Assembly (NCBI GenBank): GCA_022432975.1
Contig: CM039509.1
Location: forward strand, 12,232,095-12,296,094
DNA from: Begonia masoniana
Lineage: Eukaryota > Streptophyta > Magnoliopsida > Cucurbitales > Begoniaceae
Length of the DNA: 64,000 nucleotides
Direction: 5' to 3'
Positions 1-11,494 of the stretch are shown piece by piece; the stretch's first letter is position 1, and the number at the start of each line of letters is the position of its first letter. The position numbers were made by a program, and so were the translations under genes. The notes beneath the pieces were generated by a model. It did not search any database and had not been told where the DNA came from. It saw nothing but the letters and a program-made list of their open reading frames with translations.

Positions 1-177
1 TGCCGAAATTTTCGGGAAGGACGCCGTGGTGCTTAACGGTTAGAATTAAGAAAAACCAATGAATCTAGGCAGTTAGGTATGACTTAAGAGAGTTTTGATA
101 GACTTTTGCTAGACTTTTAACGTGGGATTGGTTAACAAAGTAGCGCTCCGAGCTAGGATGGGTTCGGGGGCGTTACA
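1..177 (+). mobile_element. 3' end of an LTR inserted in the Athila 5' LTR
   Basis: The segment ends in GGGTTCGGGGGCGTTACA and closely matches the 3' ends of the solo LTRs at 23467-26479 (plus), 53697-55967 (minus) and, in the last 60 bases, 40279-44314. Because 178-420 is Athila LTR sequence, this LTR lies inside it. The expected right TSD is AAATC (178-182). It could be a solo LTR or the 3' LTR of a longer element; the left part is not in the window. It carries the palindromic CCGAAATTTTCGG near its start, also seen near 26333 and 53830. Confidence 0.85.
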
Positions 178-420
178 AAATCGATCCTAGCCAAGGCCTT
201 CTTTTATCGTATTTATCTCATTTACTCTGATTTATTTTCTTTCATCGCAATTCTGAATTTATTTATATTTATTTTCATTTAAAATCTCAATATTTTTATA
301 AGAATTTTATAGCAAATTTAAACACAATTAAGAATATCCTCGTGGGATCGATACTTTACTTATTCTATTACTTCGTTAGTGACACGTGCACTTGCGTGTA
401 AAGGTGTAAAATCACTAACA
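178..420 (+). repeat. Athila 5' LTR, 3' portion
   Basis: These 243 bases align without gaps to 33185-33427 at the end of the 3' LTR. I see one difference (T at the GTTAGTGAC site versus C in the 3' copy). It ends in CACTAACA, seven bases before the primer-binding site. The near identity implies a recent insertion. Confidence 0.93.
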
Positions 421-426
421 AGTTTT

Positions 427-444
427 TGGCGCCGTTGCCGGGGA
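427..444 (+). other. Primer-binding site, tRNA-Asp type
   Basis: TGGCGCCGTTGCCGGGGA is complementary to the 3' end of plant tRNA-Asp and is the usual primer site of Athila/Tat elements. It starts six bases after the LTR end. The segment 445-541 is an AT-rich leader before gag. Confidence 0.9.
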
Positions 445-541
445 TATTGTTTAGTTGTGATTATTTTTGCTATAATTATTTTATTTTATTTTACGTTATT
501 TTATTTTATTTTGTTTCCCTATTTTCAGATATTCTTGATTT

Positions 542-2106
542 ATGCCTGACGAAGAAGACGCACAGGATCTTGTAACCATAGATCCCGAAATTGAAAGAAC
601 ATTTAGAGCTCGAAGAAGACAACAGCAGCAACAGTTTATTGAGGAAGATAATATGGCAAACATAGAAAGAGAAAGAGAAAATGCTGAAAGAGTTGTTGAT
701 GACAGAGATATACCTATTCAGGATTTTGCAATTCCTACACTCAATGATCTTAATCCTGGAATAGTCAGACCTGACCTTCGTGCCATAAGATTCGAGTTGA
801 AACCAGTGATGTTCCAAATGCTTCAAACTGTTGGACAATTCACTGGATCTATCACAGATAATCCTCATCGCCATTTGAAGGTTTTTGGAGAAGTTAGTGA
901 CTCATTTAACTTCCCTGGTGTATCTGCAGAAGCCCTAAGATTGAAACTCTTTCCATATTCCTTAAGAGATCGCGCCAAAGATTGGTTAAATAGCATTCCT
1001 TCAGATACCATCACCACTTGGGGGGATTTAGCTAAGAAGTTCATTATGAAGTATCACCCACCAGTAAGGAATGCAAGGATGAGGAATGAGATCACAAGCT
1101 TTCAACAAAGAGATGGAGAATCACTCTACGAAGCATGGGATAGATTTAAAGATTTGCTGAGACAGTGTCCAAATCACGGGATCCCTCATTGGATTCAACT
1201 GGAAACATTTTACAACGGACTGAATGGACAGACCCGATCGATTATTGATGCAGCAGCCAACGGAACGCTGCTATCAAAATCTTTTAATGAGGCATACGAT
1301 CTGCTGGAGAGAATGGCAGTGAACAGTTATCAATGGCCATCAGACAGGAACACTTCTACAAGGAGAGCACCTGGAAGTTATGAGATAGATGAAGTAGCAG
1401 CTCTTAATGCAAAGATAGCCTCACTCGAAAATGCCATCAAAGCCATGAACAAACAGCAACAACCAGTAACCAGAGAGATTTCTTGCATTTTCTGTGGCGA
1501 GAACCATGATGATAGTTCATGCCCGACGAATCCTGAGTCAAAAAATTACGTGGGGTATAACCGAAATAATAACCCATATTCACAGACGTATAACCCTGGA
1601 TAGAGACAGCACCCGAACTTCCAATGGAACTCGCAGCAACAGAACAATAGATTGCCTACAAGATATGATGACAATTATGCCCAGAATTACAATCAGCAAC
1701 TCCAGAAACCTGCAACAACACAACGTATAACCCTGGATGGAGACAGCACCTGAACTTCCAATGGAACTCGCAGCAACAGAACAGTACAATGCCTACAAGA
1801 TCTGCTGAAAATTATGCCCAGAATTACAATCAGCAACTCCAGAAACCTGCAGCTCAAGAAAAACCAGACAATTTTGCAAGGGAGTATGCTGCAAAGACAG
1901 ATATAATTTTGCAGAATTTATCAGCTTCGATAAAGAATATTGAAACCCAACTAGGGCAGCTAGCTCAATCTTCGAATTCAAGAAGCAGTGGACAATTACC
2001 CAGCGACACTGAGATTCCACAGAGATCGGGAAAAGAACACTGCAAGGCAATAATATTAAGAAATGGAAGAGAAGTGGAGATTCCAGAGAAGCCACCAAGA
2101 GTGTAG
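542..2106 (+). pseudogene. gag: Athila gag, disrupted
   Basis: The gag capsid region reads from the ATG at 542. The conserved retrotransposon gag core (RLKLFPYSLRDRAKDWLN, then ESLYEAWDRFKDLLRQCP) lies at about residues 130-260 and matches Athila gag proteins. A CIFCGENHDDSSCP segment near residue 316 is a zinc-knuckle-like Cys/His motif. The first frame ends at a TAG at 1601-1603, where the duplicated copy has TGG. A 137-base-offset duplication then shifts the frame, and the C-terminal part continues from about 1723 to a TAG at 2104-2106. Gag would form the cytoplasmic particle; this copy cannot be translated through. Confidence 0.88.
1586..1851 (+). repeat. Tandem duplication inside Athila gag
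   Basis: A 129-base segment (1586-1714) recurs at 1723-1851 with few changes, separated by the 8-base spacer ACAACACA. The 137-base offset is not a multiple of three, so the duplication alters the gag frame. The stop at 1601 lies in the first unit; the second unit has TGG there. Confidence 0.88.
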
Positions 2107-2373
2107 AAACCAAAGAAAAATTGCCAAGAAAAAGAAGTAGAACAGCAACCCAGTACTGAGGGTTTACAAGAAAGAGAATTAATGATTGAGAAAGAAAGAA
2201 CTCAGGAGGCCGAAGAGAATAATTCTGAATCTGGAGAAATTAAGATAAATGCCGCAGTTCCGCCCGCAGCATCGCAGCAGCATCGACCTACAGAAGTGCA
2301 ACTCCAGAGACCACCTCCACCATTTTCACAGAGACTTCAAAAACACAACCAAGAAAAATAGTTTAAAAAATTT

Positions 2374-3954
2374 TTGGACGTTCTGAAGCAACTCCACATC
2401 AACGTACCTCTGGTGGAAGCTCTTGAGCAAATGCCAAACTACACTAAATTCATGAAAGACATCCTATCTAAAAAAAGGAGGTTGGGAGAATATGAAATGG
2501 TGGCTATGACTGAGGAAACCAGCTATATTTTGCAGAATAAGATCCCACCAAAGTTGAAGGACCCTGGTAGCTTCACTATTCCTTGTACAATTGGCAATAA
2601 TTATTTTGGAAAAGCTCTCTGTGATCTGGGAGCCAGCATAAATCTGATGCCCATGTCAATCTTTAAGAAGCTGGGAATTGGAGAAGCTCGGCCAACAACA
2701 GTAACCTTGCAGCTTGCTGACCGATCATTAACCCACCCTCAATGAAAGATTGAAGATGTGTTGGTAAAGGTGGATAAATTCATTTTTCCTGCAGATTTCA
2801 TTATACTTGACTATGAAGCCGATCGAGAGGTGCTAATAATTTTAGGAAGGCCATTTTTGGCTACTGGCAGAACTCTGATTGATGTTTAGAGAGGAGAACT
2901 AACAATGCGAGTTAATGACCAGCAAGTTACGTTCAACGTTTTAAAGTCCATGAAATGTCCATATGATGAGGAAGAGTGTTTTAATATTTCTGAGGAAATT
3001 AAAGTTGCAGAAATGAAACAAGTGTCAGGAGGGTATAGAAGGCAGTTCGAGGCATTAATTCGAGCAGAAGATAGTAAAGAAGATGGGGAGCATTCCAGCA
3101 GGGAAGCCGCCACAGTGGAACTTAAACAACTGCCTCCACATTTGAAGTATGTATTTCTTGGACTCAACGAAACACTTTCTGCTATTATTTCTACCACTCT
3201 GTCTAACATGCAGGAGCAAGAATTAGTGGAGGTTCTAAAGAAATACAAGCTAGCTTTAGCATGGACAGTGAAGGATATAAAAGGAATAAGTCCAAGCATC
3301 TGTATGCACAAGATCAGATTGGAAGAAGGAATCACTCCAACCATAGATCAACAGAGAAGGCTAAACCCGATTATGAAAGAAGTTGTGAAGAAGGAAATAC
3401 TCAAGTGGTTGGATGCAGGCATTATCTACCCCATTTCTGACAGCTCCTGGATTAGTCCAATGCATTGTGTTCCAAAGAAAGGAGGGACAATTGTCATAGC
3501 TAATGAAAAAAATGAATTGATACCAACAAGGATAGTAACAGGATGGAGGATATGCATGGACTACAGGAAATTGAATAAAGCAACCCGAAAGGATAACTTT
3601 CCTCTTCCCTTTATAGATCAAATGCTGGATAGATTAGCAGGAAATAAATTCTGCTGCTTCTTGGACGGATACTCAGGGTATAATCAAATTACTATAGCAC
3701 CAGAGGATCAGGAGAAAACAACTTTCACCTGCCCATATGGAAATTTCGCCTTTAGGAGAATGCCTTTTGGTTTGTGCAACGCTCCTGCCACATTTCAGCG
3801 TTGTATGATGGCCATTTTCTCAGACATGATTGAAGAATGTTTGGAAGTCTTTATGTATGATTTCTCCATTGTTGGAGACTCTTTTAAGAATTGCTTGGAA
3901 AATTTAGAGAAAGTGTTGAAGAGATGCATGGAAACTAACCTAGTTTTAAACTGA
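2374..3954 (+). pseudogene. pol: Athila pol: protease and reverse transcriptase, disrupted
   Basis: The protease motif LCDLGASINLMP is visible near 2617-2652, where Athila has DLGAS in place of DTGA. Stops occur at 2743-2745 (TGA) and 2887-2889 (TAG). RT runs in the frame opening at 2905 with CMDYRKLNKATRKDNFPLPF and FRRMPFGLCNAPATFQRCM. The catalytic motif normally written FMDD reads FMYD: a TAT codon at 3856-3858 replaces the first aspartate, which should abolish polymerisation. The frame ends at a TGA at 3952-3954 where the family has tryptophan. Bases 2107-2373 between gag and protease hold only broken linker. Confidence 0.88.
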
Positions 3955-5354
3955 GAAAAGTGCCACTTTATGGTTCCAGAAGACATCCTGCTCGGACACA
4001 AGGTATCGGACAAAGGGTTAGAGGTGGATAAAGCAAAGATCGAAATTATTGAGAAACTACCTCCACGAAAAACAATAAAAGGAATCAGAAACTTTTTGGG
4101 GTATGCAAGATTTTACAGATGTTTCATCAAAGATTTTTCTAAAATATTGAAGCCCTTATGCAGTTTACTGGAGCAGAATATACCATTTAACTTCGACAAA
4201 AACTGTCTGGAAGCTTTTAACCTGCTGAAACAGAAGCTGATCACGGCACCTGTGATAGCTGCACCAGACTGGAACTCACCATTTATTCTGATGTGTGATG
4301 TAAGTGATTATGCAGTGGGAGTACTTCTCGGGCAGAAGAAAGACAAATTATTTCACTCTATTTATTATGCCAGCAAAACTTTGAATGAGGCTCAAAAGAA
4401 TTACACAACCACGGAGAAAGAACTGTTAGCGGTGGTATTTGCATTTGATAAATTCAGAGCATATCTAATTGGCGCCAAGGTTATCGTCTATACGGATCAT
4501 GCAGCAATAAAATATTTGGTTGCTAAGAAGGATGCTAAACCTAGGCTTATTCGATGGGTGCTGTTACTCCAAGAGTTTGATATGGAGATTCGTGATAAAA
4601 AAGGGATGTGAAAACCAGGTAGCTGATCATTTATCTCGCCTGGAGAATGTGGGGGAGCAGCAAAATGAAGAAATGATTAAAGAATTCTTCCCTGATGAAC
4701 ATATACTAAAACTGGAAGTTTCTTCAACTCCCTGGTACGCTGATTTTGTGAATTTTATTGTGAGTGATATAATCCCTTTCGATCTAGATTATCAGCAGAG
4801 AAGGAAGTTCATGAAAGATGTTAAGCAATACTTTTGGGACGAACCATTTCTTTTCAAACAATGTGCTGATCAGCTGTTGAGGAGATGTGTTCAGAAGAGG
4901 AAATGCAGTTAGTGCTGCAGCAATGCCACGCAGCATCATATGGCGGTCATTATGGAGGAACCAGAACAGCTGCAAAAGTTCTACAATCAGGTTTGTACTG
5001 GCCTTCTCTTTTTAAAGATGCTAATAAGTTTGTTCAAAAATGTGACAGATGTCAAAGAACAGGAAATATATTAAGAAAACACGAGTTGCCCTTGACAAAC
5101 ATCATAGAGATTGAAGTCTTCGACGTTTGGGGAATTGACTTTATGGGACCTTTCCCAGTATCTAATGGAAACCAATACATATTGTTGGCTGTTGATTACA
5201 TTTCTAAATGGGTAGAAGCGGTAGCATTGCCAAACAATGAAGGGAGGAGTGTACTGAGATTTTTACAGAAAAATATTTTCACGAGGTTTGGTACGCCCAG
5301 AGCTATTATAAGTGATGGAGGATCTCATTTTTGTAACAGAGCCTTTGCTGCATT
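3955..5354 (+). pseudogene. pol: Athila pol: RNase H and first part of integrase, disrupted
   Basis: RNase H is seen as [16 protein letters not shown] and [10 protein letters not shown] in the frame ending at 4611. A run of six A at about 4597-4602 shifts the frame, and the [11 protein letters not shown] segment follows in another frame. The integrase zinc domain follows (H...H in [11 protein letters not shown], then CDRCQ), with core residues D in WGIDFMGPF and D in SDGGSHF. The reading stops at RAFAA where chromovirus copy 1 is inserted after the GCATT at 5350-5354. The remainder is at 28493-29167. Confidence 0.9.
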
Positions 5355-7538
5355 TGTAGCACCCAGTTCCGTTGAACCAAAATTTAATTCATTATTTATG
5401 ATGTACTTTTATTGAAGGGTTGGGGGAGTTATTGATTAGGTTAATAAATGTTCAGGCAAGGGCATGATGGTAATTAGAATTTTTACATAGTGGATAACGT
5501 ATTTAAGGAAGAGTCCAGTATGAGTAGCCGCCACTGTTTCACTTCTTTTTACCTCTCAGCTCGACGGATTCCCCCTAGGCGATTCCCCTCCAACCAAGGT
5601 GAGTTTTGATTCGATTGCTTACTGTTTTTAGTGTCTAGATAGCTGGTGGATGGCTATGTGTGCATTTTGGAAGTACAGAGAGTGAGGGATGGGATTTGGG
5701 GTTTAGCGATGAATCGGGAATGGCGAAGAACAGAACCCTTAGAACTAGCCCTTAGATTTCCTAATGTTTAGAATGAAGTTTAGTAATGCTGTGTTTATGT
5801 TTTAGGTGAGCCAGCTCTTGGAATATCCTACCACCAGGAACTCTCGGTGAAGCCAGGTAAGTGAAGTATTGTGTGTGCCCTCGGGCCTACATCACAAAAC
5901 AGTAGGTTTTTGTATGTTTGAGTATTTTCTGTATGTATGCATCATGTTTTTGAAAGAATACGAAAATGAACTTTCATGCATCATTATGGAAAGGCAAGTA
6001 CAGATTTAAACGCATTGGCGGTTAAGGGAACTAATCCACCCCTTAACTGATGAAGAGGATTTATGACATTGGGAGAACTGATCCCACTCCCAAGGGAACT
6101 GAGGGATCAGAATAGCTATTAAGGGACTTCATCCACCCCTTAACTGATGAAGAGGATGTATGACATTGGAGAACTGATCCCACTCCCAAGGGAATCAAGG
6201 GATCTGATCAGTAACAAACGATGTGCAACCATATTCAGGATTTAAGTTTCAGCATATCATTTCATTATTGCTTTGCTTACTTAGCATTAGGCTAATAGAT
6301 GAGTTTTGTGATGTAGGTGTTGAGGATACTGCAGGTGAATTCCCTGAGTTTACTGACGAATAGGTGAGGTTGGAGGAGCACTTCTCTGTCTCGAACTGGT
6401 ATACTGATGAGGCGGATTAACTGATGTCGGTTGGTGTGAAAGTTTAGTTGACAGTGTTTCAATTTAAGTATATTGAGTTTTTATGACAGTAGTGATTTAA
6501 ATGTTTTGAATACAATTTCGAGATTTTCCTTTTAACAGTATTCTGTTGGGATTTAATGTAGGCACTCACTGGATTTTTAGTATTGTAATGGTTTGAAATG
6601 TTTTTGAATGGTTTCAGTGAAGTGAGTAAATTCCTTTATGTTGTTAGAGTCGTGTTTGTATACCAAGGAGTAGATGAGATGTGGTTCTGTTCTCTATCGT
6701 TAGATGAAGTCTATCGGCAGAGGTTGAGTTGTTGTTCTGTTGTCTATTGGAAGTTGTCTTCAGTGGAAGCCATCGGATTATGTAGAACGAGATATGTCGT
6801 TTAGTGATCGGAATGTGTAGTTTTTTTTATCGGAAGATGTTGTTTTGTTCACTATCGGTAGATGAAGTCTATCGGTAGATGTCGGGTTATAGTTATGTGC
6901 CTATCGGAAGATATAAGTAGAGAGTTTGTCGTTTAGTGATCGGCGTATGCAGTCTACTCAATCGGAAGGTGTAGGTTTAAGTCTATCGGATGATGTCTCA
7001 GTAAACTCATCGGCAGATGCGTGCTGACGTCGTCGGTAGGTGTAGGAGGACTCTTGTCGTTTAGTCACCAGTGGATGTAGAACAAAGTCGATCGGATGAA
7101 GGAAATCATCTGGCTGACGTCATCGGAAGATGTAGAGTATATTTTGTCGTTTAGTCATCGGTAGATACAGTCTACCGAGAGATGTCCTTTGTTTTTTTCA
7201 TTTGGCTGACGTCATCGGCAGAAGCCTTCTGCTGACGTCATCGGTAGAAGCCTTCTATTTTCTGTTTCTGCTTCTTCTGTTGACTTTATTAATCGGCAGA
7301 TCCGTTTGACCTCTGTAATACCTCAAGTATTTCAATTTAAACTTCTATTTCCTATTGGCCGATTACTTCTTAATATTTCCAACGATTATGTTAACATTGT
7401 TTTTATGGCTTCGTCTAATTCTATTTTTGCTTAAATGATTTCCGCTGCAAGTTTTTTTTAAAAAAAATATGGTTGAGATTTTTAGTCATGTACGGGCATT
7501 GTGTGACGAACCGGGTTCAGATAACTCGGGGCGTTACG
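5355..7538 (+). repeat. 5' LTR of chromovirus copy 1
   Basis: It starts TGTAGCACCC and ends GGGGCGTTACG (the final A is mutated to G). The intron-like module runs from CAG/GTAAG at 5856/5857 to GATGTAG at 6316. In between are GGGCCTACA (5883-5891) with a CCTAC/GTAGG hairpin, ATGCATCATG (5937-5946), two repeats of about 95 bases with AACTGATCCCACTCCCAAGG, and a TTAGC/GCTAA hairpin (6281-6295). After it, 6690-7260 carries diverged copies of a roughly 60-base minisatellite (ATCGGNAGATG, TTTGTCGTTTAGT) and repeated TGACGTCA-type motifs. Confidence 0.92.
5499..5508 (+). promoter_or_regulatory. TATA-like element of the chromovirus LTR
   Basis: GTATTTAAGG lies about 145 bases into the LTR and is conserved in the 11495 LTR (GTATTTAAGG) and as CTATTTAAGG in copy 2. 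Its position fits an LTR promoter with transcription starting roughly 30 bases downstream. The start site is inferred. Confidence 0.5.
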
Positions 7539-7541
7539 GTG

Positions 7542-7553
7542 TGGTATCAAAGA
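7542..7553 (+). other. Primer-binding site, initiator-Met type, copy 1
   Basis: TGGTATCAAAGA follows the LTR by three bases. Copy 2 has TGGTATCAGAGA at the same place. Both resemble the complement of the initiator tRNA-Met 3' end (TGGTATCAGAGC). Confidence 0.8.
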
Positions 7554-7657
7554 CATTCAGTTAAACCGTTCAAAAGATTACTCATCAGTGCCAATCGTCG
7601 CATGGAAGTACTCCAACAACTGTAAGTGTTTATGTTAGCCTCAGTAATTAGATATTT

Positions 7658-10600
7658 ATGAACATAGTTAACCTTGTACAGGAAGTCAGTTTAATGGCCA
7701 GACGCCCAGGAAGACCTAGGATACCGAGGGAAATGCCAAACTTGAGGAGTGAGGAGGAACCTAGTGTTATTAGACAACTAACAGACTTGGTACGTCAACA
7801 AATAGACTTAGTGCGTAAGCAGTCCAATCAGTTGGGGGTGTTGCTAAACCGAGAGGTACAAGGGAGTGCCAACTCAGGTTCTAGCAATGAGCATTCAGGA
7901 GACTGATTCCAAAGACTTCAGCCACCCACATTTGATGGAAAGTCATCCAATCCGATTGTCGCTGAGGAGTGGCTTAGGAAAATTGAGAGTATGTTCAGGT
8001 GTGCCAATGTTGGCGAAGGAGACAAAGTCACGTTGGCCACGTTCCATTTTGCCGGTGATGCTCAACTTTGGTGGGAGACAATCGAGACCACCACCGATGT
8101 CTCAGCGATGTCTTGGTCGCAGTTCAAGGACACCTTCTATGAGAAATATTTTAATAGCACAGTCCAGGCAGCAAAGAAGGTAGAGTTTTTGAACTTGAAG
8201 CAGACAGAGTCTGTGGCAGAATACGTTAGACAATTCGAGTCTCTGTCCAGGTTCGCTGGACACCTTGTTCACCGAAATGAAGATAAGGTGTTTCAATTCA
8301 TGAATGGGCTGAAACCAGAAATGTACAGTGGGGTCAAGTTTTCGGGTTATAAAAGTTTGCCCTTCAGTGATGTTGTGTCCACAACATTAGAGGTGGAGGA
8401 AGCTGAGTTGAAATGTGCTGGACTAAAGGAAACCCCGAGAAAGTTTGTTCAACCACCGCCGCAGAGAGGGGTGAAGAGGTCCAATGAAGGCCAGCACAGC
8501 CAAGGGATAGGAAAGAAGGTACCAGACACCAAGACGTTCCCTCAGTGCCCAAAGTGTTCGAAGAATCACCCGGGCGAGTGTAGATTTGGATCGGGTAAGT
8601 GCTTCAACTGCGAAGAGGTTGGACACTTGTACAAGGATTGCCCAAAGCCCCGGTTCGTTCGATGTTTCCATTGCAACAAGGTTGGCCATACCAACAGAGA
8701 TTGCCCAGCTTTGAAGGGTGGCCCTGCCAGGATTAAGCCAAGAATATTCTCCATGATGGAGTCTGGTGATGAGGACCAGCCTGCTGTAGTGTCAGGTACT
8801 ATATTGGTTAACTCTATACCTGCTTTTACTTTGATAGAATCGGGTGCAACTCATTCTTTTATAGCCTCTGCATTTGCGAATAAGTTAGATGTACGGTTTA
8901 CTCTTTCTGAGCATGTGTTTAACGTAGCATTACCTTCTGGTGAGCACATGCACTCCAATCAAATGATGCCTGATAGTGTGGTGTTAGTAGGGAACATGAA
9001 TTTGCCTGCTGATCTCATTGTTATGGACATAATGGGATTTGATGTGATCCTAGGAATGGATTGGTTGTTTAAACATTATGCCACAATAGATTGTAGGGCT
9101 GGAATTGTTAGTTTTCAACCCCCTAGTGTTTTAAGCCATACCTTCCAGGCTCTGAAGAAGAGTAAGAAAATGACCGTGATGACTTCTGTCGATTGTAGAC
9201 CCTCCCCATGCAGAGAGTATTTGTGCTTTTTGGCCAATGTCTTAGACACGCAGCTAGTAGAAAAATCAAGTGCCAAAAATGTTTTAGTTGTCCAAGACTT
9301 TCCAGAAGTATTTCTAGATGACCTTCCTGGCTTGCCACCACATAGGGAAATTGAGTTTGTGGTAGATGTTTACCCAGGCGCCGAGCCTGTGTCTAAAAAT
9401 CCATATAAACTAGCACCAACAGAACTTAAAGAATTGAAGAAACAATTAGAGGATTTGTTGGAGAAGGGGTTCATACGCCCTAGCTTTTCACCATGGGGTG
9501 CACCTGTCCTTTTTGTCAAAAAGAAAGATGGATCAATGCGTATGTGCATAGACTATAGAGAATTGAATAAGCTAACTGTCAAGAACAAATATCCACTGCC
9601 AAGGATTGACGATTTATTTGATCAGCTTAAGGGTGCAAGAGTCTTCTCCAAAATTGACCTTAGGTCCGGTTATTACCAGTTGAAGGTTAAATCTGAAGAT
9701 ATCCCAAAGACTGCCTTTCGCACAAGGTATGGACATTATGAGTTTTTGGTTATGTCTTTTGGTTTGACAAATGCACCAGCAGCCTTCATGGATCTCATGA
9801 ATAGGGTGTTTCACGAGTATTTGGACAAGTTTGTTATTGTATTCATAGATGACATTCTAATCTATTCTAAAACTAAGAAGGAGCATGCAGGACACCTAAA
9901 CTTGGTGTTAGGATTACTGAGGCAGCACCAACTTTATGCCAAATTTTCTAAGTGTGAGTTTTGGTTGGACAGAGTTCACTTTCTTGATCATGTGATCTCT
10001 GGAGATGGGATATCTGTTGATCCAGCCAAGGTTCAAGCTGTTGAGGAATTGCCCCAACCGAAGAATGCCACTGATATCCGAAGTTTCCTTGGATTGGCAG
10101 GATATCATAGAAAATTCATCGAGGGATTTTCAAAGATTGCCACACCCCTTACTATGTTAACAAGGAAAAATGTGAAGTATAATTGGACTGATAAATGTGA
10201 ATCCAGTTTCCAGACCTTGAAGCAGAAACTAACCAATGCTCCAATTCTGACCCTTCCTGTTGTTAATGGTAAGTTCAGCATATATTGTGATGCATCCAAA
10301 GTTGGACTTGGTTGTGTTTTGATGCAAGATGGAAAGGTTATAGCTTATGCTTCTAGGCAGTTAAAAGTGCATGAGAATAATTACCTTACACATGACTTAG
10401 AATTAGCTGCTGTGGTTTTTGCATTAAATATTTGGAGGCACTACCTGTATGGACAAACCTGTGAGATATTTTCGGATCATAAAAGTCTGAAATACATTTT
10501 TACGCAAAAGGAATTGAATATGAGGCAACGTAGGTGGCTAGAGTTTGTCAAAGATTATGATTTCGAGATTAAGTACCACCCTGGCAAGGCGAATGTAGTG

Positions 10601-11494
10601 GCTGATGCTTTGAGTAGAGTGACTCCTTCAGTCTCTGCATTAATTCTAGAAATACCGATAGCTTTAGAGATAGAATTCCAAAGATTTAACCTGGAGGCGG
10701 TGCCTAGTGTGTCAGCCATGCTTTCGGCCATATCTTTGAGGCCAACTATTTTGGAGAAATTAAAGGAAGTTCAAATGAATGACACCGAATGCAATAACTA
10801 TAAGTTGTGCATAGATTCTACTGACGAGTCGGATTTCAACTGCTCAGCTGATGGAATTTTCAAGTTTCAAAATAGATGGTTTGTTCCGGTTGATACCGAA
10901 CTTAGAAAAGAAATCCTATCTGAGGCACATTCCTCCAGACTTTCTGTTCATCCTGGAGGTACAAAAATGTACAGAGACCTCAAGCAGCATTACTGGTAGC
11001 CAGGTATGAAGAGAAGTGTGGCGGAGTAGGTGGAGTCATGTCTGGTCTGCCAGCAAGTCAAGGCTGAACATCAGAGGCCTGCTGGAACATTGCAACCTTT
11101 ACCAGTTCCCGAATGGAAATGGGAACAAATAACTATGGATTTTGTTATAGGATTACCTAGAACAGCAAAAGGTCACGATGCAATTTGGGTAATAGTTGAT
11201 CGTTTAACCAAATCAGCTCACTTTCTGCCAATGAAGATAACATACTCGATGGATCAATTGGCTTAGTTGTATGTGCACAAAGTTGTTAAACTGCATGGAG
11301 TTCCAAGCACCATAGTTTCAGACCGAGACTCCAGATTTACATCTAAGTTTTGGAAAAGTTTGCACAAGGCTATGGGAACACAGCTTAGTTTTAGCACAGC
11401 CTTTCATCCTCAAACTGATGGACAATCCGAGAGAACTATCCAAACGTTGGAGGATATGCTTCGTGTATGTGTACTGGAATTTCAGGGTTCTTGG
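7658..11494 (+). pseudogene. Chromovirus copy 1 gag-pol up to integrase, disrupted
   Basis: A single gag-pol frame opens at 7658. Gag has [19 protein letters not shown], then two CCHC knuckles, [14 protein letters not shown] and [14 protein letters not shown]. The protease active site reads [10 protein letters not shown], where copy 2 has LIDSGATHSF, so the catalytic Asp is replaced by Glu. RT has [12 protein letters not shown] and the catalytic [10 protein letters not shown]; RNase H has [13 protein letters not shown]; integrase begins [15 protein letters not shown]. In-frame stops are at 7904 (TGA, where copy 2 has CGA), 10997 (TAG for TGG), 11027 (TAG for TAC) and 11264 (TAG for GAG). Reading ends where the solo LTR enters at 11495. 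Confidence 0.93.
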
